The position numbers were made by a program, and so were the translations under genes. Below are positions 41,618 to 51,296 of a DNA stretch of 64,000 nucleotides, in pieces; positions within the stretch are counted from its first letter, which is position 1; each line of letters opens with the position of its first letter. Below the pieces are notes generated by a model. That model was not told the origin of the DNA, searched no databases, and worked only from the letters and a program-made list of their open reading frames with translations. Origin of the DNA: CAZBDU01 sp964490725 (GTDB taxonomy: Bacteria > Spirochaetota > Spirochaetia > SZUA-6 > DRHE01); assembly GCA_964490725.1 (NCBI GenBank), contig CAZBDU010000004.1:56505-120504 (forward strand), in the 5' to 3' direction.

Positions 41618-44600
41618 CTACAAGGCCGGCCTGTCCACGAGCTGGGCGAGCTCCGGGTCCTGGCGGAAACGCAGGACGTTGAGCATGAAGATGTCCAGCC
41701 GGCTCACCGTGGCCGGCGGCAGCAGGTTCCCATCCACCTCCACGGAGATGGTAGGGTAGCGGCGGCTGCGGGCCCAGGGTGTGAACAGCCCCTGCACCAC
41801 CCTGCCGATCAGACAGGCGAAGGGAGCGATGTTCACCACTCCCGAGTAGCCGTCCATCATCGCCGCCGCCGCGGCGCCGCTGGAGACCGCGATCTCCGAG
41901 TTAAGCTCGTGGCTGAGGAAATGCTCCTCGGTGGTGCGCATGATGGCCTTCATGTCGTCGGGCATACCCGGCAGGAGCCGCGTGGCAGCCAGCGCCCGGC
42001 GCACCCGCAACTCCACGGACCTCTTGTAGAGCATCTCCAGGCGCAGCCGCAGGAGCTGCCGCTGCTCCGGCGAGAACAGCCTGGCCGGCCACGGGAGGAG
42101 GCGCAGGCGCTTCTTCAGATCGTACTCCCGCACGAAGTCCAGGTAGTGCACCCACTCCGAGATACCGGACGCCTTGCCGATGATCCCCTTCTGGCTGAAC
42201 AGCCGCACCAGCTCGTCCACGGCAAAATCGTCGCGCCGGACGTAGATCTCCCCGACGATCAGCACCTTGGGAGTCCCCTTCAAGGTGCGTTTCAGCGGAA
42301 TGCGGCGCACCTGGCGGGCGATCCCCCTGAGGGCCGCCGGCGCCCGGGTGATCTTGCCTGCGGCCACCTCCAGAAGGCGCTGCCAGAGCTCCCGGTGGCG
42401 GCGCATGGCCTCCTGCGGATCGGCGGCGCAGGTCCGCAAAGAAGTCTCCACGTCCTTCATGGTGTCGGCCACCACCAGGGCCCACCATAGGTGCCTCGAG
42501 AAATGGGGCCCCAGCTCGTTGTAGGAGTTGTCTGCGTTCAGGGTGAAGACCAGCACGTTCTCCAGGCGCAGCTCTCGGAAGAGGTTTTCGAAGTACACGT
42601 AGTACTGCCCGGTGCGGCACGGGCCCGTAGTCATGGGCACGAAAACCAGGTAGATGTGGTCCTTGCGGTATCGCTGGGAGCCGAAATACTGCAGGGCGCT
42701 TCCCAGCACCAGGTGGGAGGGGACGCATTCCTTTCCGGAGGCATGGCTGCGCGCCACCTGCAGGGTCCGGGCGTCGGCCACCGGCAGCGCCTCACCCTGC
42801 AACCCGATAGAAGTCGTGACCCGGGCCACCATCTGGGCGGCCAGATTGCCCATGTTGGCCAGCAGGAGCTTCACTCTGGGGTTGTTGCGGACGGGGATCT
42901 TCTGCCCGGTATGAACGTTGCGGATGTGGATGTCCTCTTGCCCGTCGTTCACGAAGCGCAGCCCATTGTCGTAGCGCGCCGAGGCCAGCTCCCCCTCTCT
43001 GGAACGGTAGCCTTCGATGATGTCGAGAAAGGCCTCCACCCGCGTGTCGATGCCGGCGTCGGCGGTGTGAGAGTCCAGCTCCAGCACCAGGAAGGGCTTC
43101 ACTCCCATGGTCCATTTCAGGTAGTGCAGGAGAAAGGAATCGGGGGCGCAGGAGAAGTTGGTGACGTAGGTCACGTACAGGTTGCGCTCCTCCCGGATCA
43201 GGGCGGCGGTCTTCATGTTCTGCTGGCCGTAGTACCAATACATGTTGGGGAAGATCGCCTCTTCCCCGAAGGGCAGGATGTCGAAAGGCACCACCGAATG
43301 ACCCCGGGAGGCAAACTTGCGGGGGATGCCCATGTTGGCGTCGGTGGTGAAGGCGTTGTAGGGGCGGCCCAGGATGGCCACCACCGGCAGGGGAGAGCTG
43401 CGGGCGTGTTGCAGGGCCTCCTCCCCCAGCGCCCGGGCGCGGCGACGATACTCCTCCTGCCTGGCCACGGCCCTCTCGAAGGCCCGCCCCACCTCCTGGG
43501 CGGAAATGCCCAGGGCCCGCCCCATCCGCTGAAAGGACTCCAGGGTCCTCTCCCGCCCGTGCTCGAGGCTGACCACCGGAGCCAGCACCTGGTCCGCCCG
43601 CAGCTCCGGGAATGCCTTGCGGATATAGTAGGGCAGGCTTTGGACGATGGGGCAGAACCTGGCGTGGACGTCCTTCTCGTAGCTGGGCATGTCGCGGAGG
43701 TGAGGGAGGAACAGGTAGTCCACGCCCTGCTCGATGAGAGCCTGCACCGCCCCGTGGGCAAGCTCCGCCGGGTAGCAGTAGGTGCTCTCGGTACGGGCCA
43801 GCCCCCCTGGGGCGATCTCCTCGGAGAGCACGGTGCGGATGCCCAGCTCGTGGAAAAACCAGGCGTAGAAGGGCCAGAGCGTGTAGACCGAAAAGGTCCG
43901 GGGTACGCCCACCGTGAAGGGGCGGCGGGGGCTGAAAGACTGCGGGTCCGGGGCGCAGTGGCGGAACATCAGCTCCATGCGCTCCGCCACGAAGTCCCTG
44001 GCCCGCGCCTGACCTGCGTTCTCCTTCAGGCGCAGGTTGGCGTACTTGCTGCAGCGGCCTCCGAACATCGTGCGGCGGCCGCCCACGGACAGGACGCGGA
44101 CCGGGCAGTAGTTCTCACAGGAGCGGCAGGCGAACTCCCGCACGGCAACGATGTCCCTCCCCAGCAGCTCCTCCAGCACGTAGCGCGAGCGGTGGATCAG
44201 CCCTTCCCGCGCCCGCCGCAGGGCCAGGATCCCAACCCCGAAACAGCCCATCAGCTCCGGATCGGGAGGCACCAGGATAACCTTTTCCAGCAGCTGGGCG
44301 AAGGCAAGCGGCACCGCCGGGTTCTTTGCCACCCCGCCCTGGAGCACGATCTTTTCGCCGATGGTACGATTGCCCACCACGCGGTTCAGGTAGTTGGATA
44401 CGATCGAGGTCACCAGCCCGGCGGCGATGTCCTCTCGACCTGCTCCCTGCTGGATAGCTTTGCGGATGTCGGAGTTGATGAAGGCCGAGCAGTGCTCGCC
44501 GAACTTCAGCGGGCTTTCCGCGGCCAGGGCGACCGGACCGATTTCCTCGGCGGAGGAGATGTTCAGATCCCCCCGGGCGGATTCCTCCAGGAAGCTTCCG

Positions 44601-45895
44601 GTCCCGGCGGAGCAGGCCTCGTTCATGGCGTAGTCGATGGGCACCATGTTCTTCAACAGGACGTACTTGGCGTCCTGGCCGCCGATTTCGAAGATAGTGT
44701 CGATCTCGGGCTCGTAGTAGGTTGTGCCCACCGCGTGGGCGATGATCTCGTTGTAGACCGCCGGCGTGTCGAGGAACACCCCCAGGATTTCGCGGGACGA
44801 CCCGGTGGCCGCCGCGAGCGTTATGGTGACGGGCTCTCCCCCCGTGTCCTCCTCCACCTGCCGCCGCAGCTCCTCCAGGCAGCGCTTGAGCGCGCGGACC
44901 GGGTCCCCGTGGGTGCGCCCGTAGTGGGAGGCGGTGATCTGCCGGGTTTCCGCGTCGATGAGGCAGGCTTTGGTGGTGGTGGAGCCTCCGTCCACCCCCA
45001 GAACGTATTCCCGCCCCGCCTGCACCGCAGCCTTGCGGGAGTGGAGCATGCGCACACGGCCCGCCGCCTGCCGCAGCCCGGGGAGCCGCTGGAAGCCCAC
45101 GCGGTTGGCGCCGGTGAGCTCCTCCGCGGCCGGCAGCGGCGCCCCGATGCGAGCCGCCAGAAGCGCGGCGCCCCACGCTTCGAACCAGGCGGCCTGCGGC
45201 GGAACCACGAAAGCAATCTCTGCAAGGGCGGCCCGGATGAAACGCACAATGTGCTCGTTGCCGGCCACCCCACCGATCAGCAGCACGCGGCCGGAGCCCA
45301 CCCTCGCCTTGCCCAGGAAGTCCACCACCTTGCCCGCCATCACGGCGCTCAGGGAAAGGACGATCTCCTCCTTGGTGGCCTCCCCCTTGTTGAGCCGGTG
45401 GGTGCAGTCGCTCTTCATGAACACGGAGCAGCGGGAGGAGATGGGAAGCACCCTCCCTCCGGCTGGAATGGAGTTGACCTGTGACGGATCCATGTCCATC
45501 CGGCCGAGCTGCTGGCAGAAGAACTCCCCGGTCCCGGAGGCGCACTTGTTGCCGGAGAAGTTGCCGGTGATCCGCCCTGCCTCGAGGGAGTAGACCACCA
45601 GGTCCTCTCCCCCCATCGAGACCACCGCATCGGCGGCCTCGCCGGAGGCCGCCAGCGCCTCCTCGACGCAGAGAGGCTCGATGACATTGGGAACCCTGAC
45701 CAGGAATCGCCCCTCGGTGCCCGTCGCCAGCGCCGGAGTCCCGGCGAGGTCGCGGGGACAGCCGGCCAGCAGGCTGCGCAGGGTCTGCAGAAAATCGCCC
45801 TCGTGGGCGCGCACCCCGTGCCATACTGCCGCTCCGTCCTCGACCAGGACAGCCTTGATGCTGGAAGAACCGATGTTCACGCCGAGACTGCGCAT
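41618..45895 (-). CDS. Giant 2-hydroxyacyl-CoA dehydratase activase-related protein
   Basis: ATG at 45895 gives 1425 residues. The first domain (MRSLGVNIGSSSIKAVLVED) and the second from about 325 (YVLGVDGGSTTTKACLIDAE; FEIGGQDAKYVLL; EACSAGTGSFLEESA) are tandem BadF/BcrA-type ASKHA ATPases. A Cys cluster (ACRSCENYCPVRVL, MFGGRCSKYAN) starts a DUF2229 region, followed by a HgdB-like region (TYCYPAELAHGAVQALIEQG; VTNFSCAPDSFLLHYLKW). Family members activate radical dehydratases by ATP-driven electron transfer; in these giant versions activator and dehydratase-like parts share one chain. The true substrate of this group is not established. Such proteins are common in anaerobes, which contrasts with the oxidase operon nearby. 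Confidence 0.9.
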   Translation of the reverse strand: MRSLGVNIGSSSIKAVLVEDGAAVWHGVRAHEGDFLQTLRSLLAGCPRDLAGTPALATGTEGRFLVRVPNVIEPLCVEEALAASGEAADAVVSMGGEDLVVYSLEAGRITGNFSGNKCASGTGEFFCQQLGRMDMDPSQVNSIPAGGRVLPISSRCSVFMKSDCTHRLNKGEATKEEIVLSLSAVMAGKVVDFLGKARVGSGRVLLIGGVAGNEHIVRFIRAALAEIAFVVPPQAAWFEAWGAALLAARIGAPLPAAEELTGANRVGFQRLPGLRQAAGRVRMLHSRKAAVQAGREYVLGVDGGSTTTKACLIDAETRQITASHYGRTHGDPVRALKRCLEELRRQVEEDTGGEPVTITLAAATGSSREILGVFLDTPAVYNEIIAHAVGTTYYEPEIDTIFEIGGQDAKYVLLKNMVPIDYAMNEACSAGTGSFLEESARGDLNISSAEEIGPVALAAESPLKFGEHCSAFINSDIRKAIQQGAGREDIAAGLVTSIVSNYLNRVVGNRTIGEKIVLQGGVAKNPAVPLAFAQLLEKVILVPPDPELMGCFGVGILALRRAREGLIHRSRYVLEELLGRDIVAVREFACRSCENYCPVRVLSVGGRRTMFGGRCSKYANLRLKENAGQARARDFVAERMELMFRHCAPDPQSFSPRRPFTVGVPRTFSVYTLWPFYAWFFHELGIRTVLSEEIAPGGLARTESTYCYPAELAHGAVQALIEQGVDYLFLPHLRDMPSYEKDVHARFCPIVQSLPYYIRKAFPELRADQVLAPVVSLEHGRERTLESFQRMGRALGISAQEVGRAFERAVARQEEYRRRARALGEEALQHARSSPLPVVAILGRPYNAFTTDANMGIPRKFASRGHSVVPFDILPFGEEAIFPNMYWYYGQQNMKTAALIREERNLYVTYVTNFSCAPDSFLLHYLKWTMGVKPFLVLELDSHTADAGIDTRVEAFLDIIEGYRSREGELASARYDNGLRFVNDGQEDIHIRNVHTGQKIPVRNNPRVKLLLANMGNLAAQMVARVTTSIGLQGEALPVADARTLQVARSHASGKECVPSHLVLGSALQYFGSQRYRKDHIYLVFVPMTTGPCRTGQYYVYFENLFRELRLENVLVFTLNADNSYNELGPHFSRHLWWALVVADTMKDVETSLRTCAADPQEAMRRHRELWQRLLEVAAGKITRAPAALRGIARQVRRIPLKRTLKGTPKVLIVGEIYVRRDDFAVDELVRLFSQKGIIGKASGISEWVHYLDFVREYDLKKRLRLLPWPARLFSPEQRQLLRLRLEMLYKRSVELRVRRALAATRLLPGMPDDMKAIMRTTEEHFLSHELNSEIAVSSGAAAAAMMDGYSGVVNIAPFACLIGRVVQGLFTPWARSRRYPTISVEVDGNLLPPATVSRLDIFMLNVLRFRQDPELAQLVDRPAL

Positions 45896-46041
45896 ACCTG
45901 CCTCTCTACCGGCCCGGCGGCCCGCAGAGGGGCCTGGGCGCGGGCGGCTGCCGACTGATGCGGTATGGAAGGCTATATAGCGGGTAAGGTATGATCTTGT
46001 CAAGTTGTCGTGGTCCCGAACGGACCCGAACACCGGCCGTA

Positions 46042-47247
46042 ATGCGGCCCGGCGGGCATGCCGACAAGAGAAATGTGATCTACAGGATAGCCGCCTTCTT
46101 CACCTCCAAGCTGCAGATAAACGGCCTGCCCGTATCCTTCTCCCCCCTGGAGCTCCTCCTGCGGCTGATCCTGCCGCTGGCGATCGTGGTGGGGGTGTAT
46201 CGCGGCCTGCTGCTGCTGGTCCGGAGGGTCATCCTGCGGCCGGTGAAGGTTCCCGAGACAGGAGCGCGCATCGCGCGCATCGTCAGGACGGTGCTGCGCA
46301 GCCTGGCCGCCCTGGCGGCGGCGTTGATCCTCACCTCCTTCTTCGGCGCGCAGATCCGCACCTACCTGGGCAAGATCTGGGAGGTCCTCACCACCCCCTT
46401 CGTGAGCGCCGGCTCCTCGCGCATTTCCATCGTCACTCTCATCCTGGCCATCCCCATCTTCTACGTCGCCTCCTGGATCGGCAAGGCCACCCGGCGCTTC
46501 GTGGAGGGGACCATCCTCAACCAGCTTTCGGCGGACGCGGCCCTGCGTTTCACCGTGGGCAGCCTGGCCCGCTACGGGGCCATGATCCTGGCAGTGCTGG
46601 TGGGGCTGTCCTTGATCGGGATCAACTTCTCCTCCCTGGCCGTGCTGTTCGGAGTGCTGGGGATCGGTGTTGGCTTCGGCCTGCAGAACGTGGTGGCCAA
46701 CTTCATCTCCGGTCTGGTGATCTTCCTGGAGAGACCCATCAAGGAGGGGGACCGGGTGCTGGTGAACGGGCTGGAGGGGGACGTTGTGCAGATCCGGCTG
46801 CGCGCCACGGTGATCAACACCCTCACCAACGAGACCATCATCGTGCCCAACAGCCAGTTCATCAACAACAGCATCCACAACTACTCCTACGGCGACCGCC
46901 GCATCATCACCGTCAACCGCGTGCAGGTCTCCTACGCAACGGACCTGGACCAGGCGCAGGAAGCCCTGCTGGCGGTGGCGGCCCGCAACCCCTTTGCCCT
47001 GGCCGATCCCGCCCCGCAGGCGCGGGTCTTCGCCTTCCAGGATTCGGGCATCCTGATGGAGCTGTGGACGTGGATAGGAGACGCAACCCGCAAGCTGGCC
47101 TCCTCCTCCTGGACCAACCTGGAGGTGTGGCGGGAGCTGAAGAGCCGCGGCATCGTGATTCCCTTCCCGCAGGTGGACCTGCACGTCAAGGACGCTGTGG
47201 AGCAGCGGGTGAGCCTGGAACGCCGGCGGGAGGGCGGCCCGCAGTGA
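46042..47247 (+). CDS. MscS-family mechanosensitive channel
   Basis: This protein of about 401 residues has four to five helices, the last being the pore helix (LAVLFGVLGIGVGFGLQNVV), then the MscS beta domain (NFISGLVIFLERPIKEGDRV; GDVVQIRLRATVINTLTNET; VPNSQFINNSIHNYS). It opens on membrane tension to release solutes. The start is uncertain: ATG 46042 or GTG 46075, neither with a strong ribosome site. It is divergent from the giant activase. Confidence 0.9.
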   Translation: MRPGGHADKRNVIYRIAAFFTSKLQINGLPVSFSPLELLLRLILPLAIVVGVYRGLLLLVRRVILRPVKVPETGARIARIVRTVLRSLAALAAALILTSFFGAQIRTYLGKIWEVLTTPFVSAGSSRISIVTLILAIPIFYVASWIGKATRRFVEGTILNQLSADAALRFTVGSLARYGAMILAVLVGLSLIGINFSSLAVLFGVLGIGVGFGLQNVVANFISGLVIFLERPIKEGDRVLVNGLEGDVVQIRLRATVINTLTNETIIVPNSQFINNSIHNYSYGDRRIITVNRVQVSYATDLDQAQEALLAVAARNPFALADPAPQARVFAFQDSGILMELWTWIGDATRKLASSSWTNLEVWRELKSRGIVIPFPQVDLHVKDAVEQRVSLERRREGGPQ

Positions 47248-47270
47248 CGGAAGCGCCGCACCGCCGGCCG

Positions 47271-47292
47271 GCCGCCTGCGGCCTCAGGCGGC
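47271..47292. terminator. Hairpin between convergent genes
   Basis: GCCGCCTG (47271-47278) and CAGGCGGC (47285-47292) pair perfectly around a six-base loop between the convergent MscS and GNAT genes. There is no T-run, so termination would depend on other signals. The position suits a bidirectional stop. Confidence 0.45.
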
Positions 47293-47337
47293 GGGCAGCA
47301 GGAGCGGGATCAGCGCGGGGACCGGCGGGGCTTGCCT

Positions 47338-48129
47338 TCAGAAGGTGAAGAGGTTGGGCTTGCGGGTCATGTAGTAGTAGTAGCAGGGCTCGCCTTCCAC
47401 CTCGGTGCGCTCGAACCAGCCGAACCCGTAGCCCCGTGCGCTGAGATCGTCGAAGAGGGCGAACAGGACAGGCAGGAAGCGAGGAGAGCGTTCCACAGCC
47501 TCGTGCAGGCTCTGGCGCGTCATCGGCGGGAGCAGCACGGTGAGCTGATCCTGATGGGCCGGCAACGTGCGCGGCCTGGGCTCCCAGCCTCGCCAGTGGA
47601 GCACGCTGCAGGAGGCAGGGTCGATGCCGTCCAGCTCGGGCGGTCGGGAGAGGGGATTGCGGAAGTCGCACTCGCAGAGCACGTAGGGCCAGCGGGTGCC
47701 GTCGGCCAGCTTCACCCGGTCGTTCCAGGTGTAGCGGGCTCGGAGCTTGGTGACGTACAGACTGGCGTCGATGGTCAGAAGCGGGGAGGTGCCGACCCGC
47801 AGCCGCCGCACGCCTCGCCGCCGCGCGTATGCCCTGGCCTCCTCCAGGAGCCTGTAGCCGATCCCCCGGCGGCGGCAGTCGCTGCGGACCTCGTGTCCCG
47901 AAAGGGTGAGGTACTCGCCCCGGCTGTCCGCGTCCGGGACCAGGCCGATCCATCCCAGGATCTCGCCGTACTCGTTGACGAAGGCGATCTTCTCACCCCC
48001 GTGAGCGCGGATGTAGTCGAAGTGCTCGGTGGCGTTGCGAGAGGTTACGGATTCGCGGAAGATCCGGGAAAAGTCCTGCCGCTGCCAGAGCTCCTCCAGA
48101 TCGTCCGCGACGAGGTAGACTGCCTTCAT
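47338..48129 (-). CDS. GNAT-family acetyltransferase-like protein
   Basis: This 263-residue protein has the acetyl-CoA-binding motif A as LSGHEVRSDCRRRGIGYRLL (R-x-x-G-I-G), preceded by IAFVNEYGEILGWIGLVPDA. The C-terminal 120 residues (YVTKLRARYTWNDRVKLADG and onward) are an extension without a family I know. The acceptor is unknown. It is the last gene of a possible htrA-GNAT unit on the minus strand, with 127 bases between. Confidence 0.75.
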   Translation of the reverse strand: MKAVYLVADDLEELWQRQDFSRIFRESVTSRNATEHFDYIRAHGGEKIAFVNEYGEILGWIGLVPDADSRGEYLTLSGHEVRSDCRRRGIGYRLLEEARAYARRRGVRRLRVGTSPLLTIDASLYVTKLRARYTWNDRVKLADGTRWPYVLCECDFRNPLSRPPELDGIDPASCSVLHWRGWEPRPRTLPAHQDQLTVLLPPMTRQSLHEAVERSPRFLPVLFALFDDLSARGYGFGWFERTEVEGEPCYYYYMTRKPNLFTF

Positions 48130-48256
48130 GGACCGTCCCCCGGGACAGGCACCGACAGCTTACCCCATCCGCATGGGGCGCACAAGCCGAGGCGGCCCGC
48201 CCGGCGCTGCGGGCTTGCCAGGCCGCCCCGGCCGCGGGCGGGTCCCCCCCGGCCGG

Positions 48257-49732
48257 CTAGCGCATCATCCCCAGCAGCACCTCGGTTCCCTCGCGGAACA
48301 CCCTCATCCGGACTTCCCGGGAGGAGGTGTCGTTGAGCTCGGTGTAGAAGACCAGGGCTCCGCTGGCGGGGCGGTCGTTGATGCGGGTGATCACGTCCCC
48401 CTGCTTCAGCCCGGCGATGGCGGACGGGGAGCCCTCCAGGACGCCGCTCACCAGCAGCCCCCGCACGCCGGCGGGCACGTCCAGCTGCTTGCGCAGCTCC
48501 TCGGTGAGGGTGGTGACGTAGAGGCCCGGCCACAGATTCTTGCTCTGAGCGGCGATCTCCTTCTCTTCCTCGCGAATCGTCAGCTTGATGTTGAGGGTGA
48601 CCTCCTTGCGCTCCCGGATCAGGGAGAAGCGATGGACCTCACCCGGCGGCAGGTTGCCGACGATCTTGGTCAGGGCGTTGTCGTCTTCCACGGCGCGGCC
48701 GTCCACCTCCGTGATGAGATCACCCGGCTGGATGCCCGCTTTCTGCGCGGGGGATCCCTTGAAGACGTTGAACACGAAGGCGCCGTTCTTCCCCGCTATG
48801 CCCAGATCCTGGGCGAAACCGGGGAAACGCTCCTGGTCCACGGTGCCGATCTGCACGCCCAGCCAGCCGTACTCGACCCTGCCTTTGGTGATGAAATCGT
48901 TGATGGCTTTGCGTGCGTTGTTGATGGGCACCGCGAAGCCCAGTCCCATGTAGGAGCCGGTCCGGGAGGCGATCCAGGTGTTGATGCCGATCACCTCGCC
49001 GCGCAGGTTGACCAGAGCACCCCCGGAGTTGCCGGGATTGATGGCTGCATCCGTCTGGATATAGTCCGTGAAATCGGCCACCGAGCCGGCGCGTTCGGCC
49101 TGCCGGCCCAGGGCGCTGACGATGCCCATGGTAACCGTGGACTCGAAGCCGAAGGGGTTGCCCACGGCCAGCACCAGGTCCCCCACCTTGAGGGCGCCGG
49201 AGTCGCCCAGCTTCGCCAGCGGCACATCGTCCCTGGTGGCGAAGGAGATCAACGCCAGATCGCGGCGGGGGTCCGTGCCCACGATCTCCGCGTCGTACTG
49301 TCGCTCATCGTGGAGCCGTACGTGAATCTTGTCCGCCTCTCCGACCACGTGGTTGTTGGTCAGCACGTACACCTTGCCGCCGCTCTTCTGCACGATCACG
49401 CCGGAGCCCAGCCCTGGCTGGCGGAACTCCTGCTCCTCCGGGCTCTGCTCCTCGGGGTTGCGGAAGAAGAAATCGAAGGGCGATCTGGGGACCGTCCGCC
49501 GCACCACCTCCTCGGTGGTGATCTCTACCACCACAGGCAGGACCATGTCCGCCACCTGGCGGAACGAATACTGGATCTGTTCGAGAGTGGGAGTGAGAAT
49601 CTGCCCGGAGGGCTGCGCGGCGGGAATCGCCGGGGCCTTCTCCTTCTGGCCTACGGTGTATCCGGGGCTGCAGGCAATCAGGGCCGCGGCGAGGACCGCC
49701 AGCAGGATCGCCTTCTTTCCGTTTCGTGACAT
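48257..49732 (-). CDS. HtrA/DegP-type serine protease, lipoprotein
   Basis: ATG at 49732 follows AGGAG and gives 491 residues. The signal MSRNGKKAILLAVLAAALIA ends in Cys21, so unlike most DegP proteins it is predicted to be lipid-anchored. The catalytic triad is intact: His in VLTNNHVVGEADK, Asp in DPRRDLALISF and Ser in INPGNSGGALVN. Two PDZ domains follow (GSPAQKAGIQPGDLITEVDG; GSPSAIAGLKQGDVITRIND). It would degrade or refold misfolded envelope proteins. Confidence 0.94.
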   Translation of the reverse strand: MSRNGKKAILLAVLAAALIACSPGYTVGQKEKAPAIPAAQPSGQILTPTLEQIQYSFRQVADMVLPVVVEITTEEVVRRTVPRSPFDFFFRNPEEQSPEEQEFRQPGLGSGVIVQKSGGKVYVLTNNHVVGEADKIHVRLHDERQYDAEIVGTDPRRDLALISFATRDDVPLAKLGDSGALKVGDLVLAVGNPFGFESTVTMGIVSALGRQAERAGSVADFTDYIQTDAAINPGNSGGALVNLRGEVIGINTWIASRTGSYMGLGFAVPINNARKAINDFITKGRVEYGWLGVQIGTVDQERFPGFAQDLGIAGKNGAFVFNVFKGSPAQKAGIQPGDLITEVDGRAVEDDNALTKIVGNLPPGEVHRFSLIRERKEVTLNIKLTIREEEKEIAAQSKNLWPGLYVTTLTEELRKQLDVPAGVRGLLVSGVLEGSPSAIAGLKQGDVITRINDRPASGALVFYTELNDTSSREVRMRVFREGTEVLLGMMR

Positions 49733-49856
49733 AGGAGCTCCTCCTAGAGTATCTGCACGGAGTACATGCACGCCTGTTTTCCAGGGATAACATAGCGTTT
49801 TGCCGCGATCACGGCAATGGTTCTCCGATCCTCCCGGGGTGCGGAGGCGGGTCGTC

Positions 49857-51137
49857 TCAGATCACGGCGCCGGAGGGGACCACCGCGTTCTTGGGGATGA
49901 TGATGATCCCCTCGCGGATGTAGTGGCTGCCGTAGTCGCCGTCCTTGCGCGCCAGCTGCTCCACTCCGATGCGGCAGCCTTCGCCTATGCGGGCATTCTT
50001 GTCGATGATGGCGCCCCGGATCCTCGTTTCTCTTCCGATGCCTACGTCGGGGATGCCGGCGGCGCGGTTGCGCTGCTTCTGGTCCCGGGACTCGTAGTAG
50101 TCGGCCCCGATGCAGACCGTCCTTTCGACGGCGGCCCCCGACTCGATGATGGTGCGGATCCCGATGATCGACATGGAGATGCTGGCGTTGGTGATGATGC
50201 AGCCGTCGGCCGCCAGGGTCTGGGTGATGGTGGAGGAGTTGATCTTGGAGGCCGGCAGATCCCGGCGCCGGGTGTAAATGGGGCGCCCCTCCTCGTAGAA
50301 GTCGAAGTCCGGCTCGATGCTGCTCAGGGCGATGTTGGTTTCGTAGTAGCTCTTGATGGTTCCGATGTCCTCCCAGAAGCCGTTGAACACGTAGCCCTGA
50401 ACCGTGAAACGTTCGATGGCAGCGGGGATGATCTCCCTGCCGAAATCGGTGGCCTCGTTGTCCAGCGCCTGCTCCAGAATGGGGGCGCTGAACAGGTAGA
50501 TGCCCATGGAGGCCATGTACTCTTTGTGCCGGTTCTGTTCGCTGAGCCGGGCCCGCATCGCTGCCGGCATCCTGAGCGGGTCTATCTCGGGATCCGTCTT
50601 GGGCTTCTCCACGAACCTGACGATGCGGCCGGATGGGTCCGCCTGGAGGATGCCGAAATGGGGCACCCGGTCGCGGCTGACCGGCGTCACCGCCACAGTG
50701 ATGTCGGCGCCGGTGTCCAGATGGTGGCGGAAGAGCTGCTGGAAATCCATCCGGTACAGCTGGTCCCCCGAGAGGATCAGGTAGTGGTCGGGGTTGTGCG
50801 TGCGGAAGTGGATGAAGTTCTGCCGCACTGCGTCGGCGGTGCCTGCGTACCAGGTGGTGCGCTCGAAGGTCTGTTCCGCGGCCAGGATCTCCACGAACCC
50901 GTCCGTAAAGGAATCGAAGGCGTAGGTGTGGCCGATGTGCGTGTGTAGTGAGGCCGAGTTGAACTGGGTCAGCACGTAGATCTGCTTCAACCCCGAGTGG
51001 ATGCAGCTCGAGATGGGTATGTCCACCAGCCTGTACTTGCCCCCGAAGGGGACGGCAGGCTTGGCGCGCTCCCGGGTCAGCGGATAGAGCCGCTCGCCGC
51101 GGCCCCCGCCCAGGATGATGGCCAGCATTCGGGCCAT
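49857..51137 (-). CDS. glgC: Glucose-1-phosphate adenylyltransferase
   Basis: The start at 51137 follows AGGAGGTG. This 426-residue enzyme makes ADP-glucose for glycogen. The nucleotide loop is LGGGRGERLYPLTRERAKPA, the substrate sites are GTADAVRQNF, LSGDQLYRMD and VEKPKTDPEIDPLR, with WEDIGTIKSYYETN near the end of the catalytic domain. A left-handed beta-helix C-terminus (IGRETRIRGAIIDKNARIGE) completes it. No other glycogen gene is adjacent. It is divergent from the helicase gene. Confidence 0.95.
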   Translation of the reverse strand: MARMLAIILGGGRGERLYPLTRERAKPAVPFGGKYRLVDIPISSCIHSGLKQIYVLTQFNSASLHTHIGHTYAFDSFTDGFVEILAAEQTFERTTWYAGTADAVRQNFIHFRTHNPDHYLILSGDQLYRMDFQQLFRHHLDTGADITVAVTPVSRDRVPHFGILQADPSGRIVRFVEKPKTDPEIDPLRMPAAMRARLSEQNRHKEYMASMGIYLFSAPILEQALDNEATDFGREIIPAAIERFTVQGYVFNGFWEDIGTIKSYYETNIALSSIEPDFDFYEEGRPIYTRRRDLPASKINSSTITQTLAADGCIITNASISMSIIGIRTIIESGAAVERTVCIGADYYESRDQKQRNRAAGIPDVGIGRETRIRGAIIDKNARIGEGCRIGVEQLARKDGDYGSHYIREGIIIIPKNAVVPSGAVI

Positions 51138-51296
51138 GCTGTGCACCTCCTGCGGCCATTGTACCGCCGCGCCGAAACAGACGTCAACCGAACGCCTCCG
51201 GTCAGCCGCGGCCGGCAGCCGCCCGCGCCGGCGCCGCGGCGGTTCCGCCGGATTGCAGGAACCGCCCCCCTTATGTATAGTGACAGGGGAGGGGAA

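Noticed and set aside
42491..45484. About 1000-codon open frame on the plus strand opposite the giant activase
   Set aside because: Composition is shadow-like (His/Gly/Val-rich, no domains) and the minus strand encodes clear conserved motifs throughout.
47271..47292. Full intrinsic terminator
   Set aside because: Perfect stem but no T-run on either strand, so it is listed only as a low-confidence hairpin.
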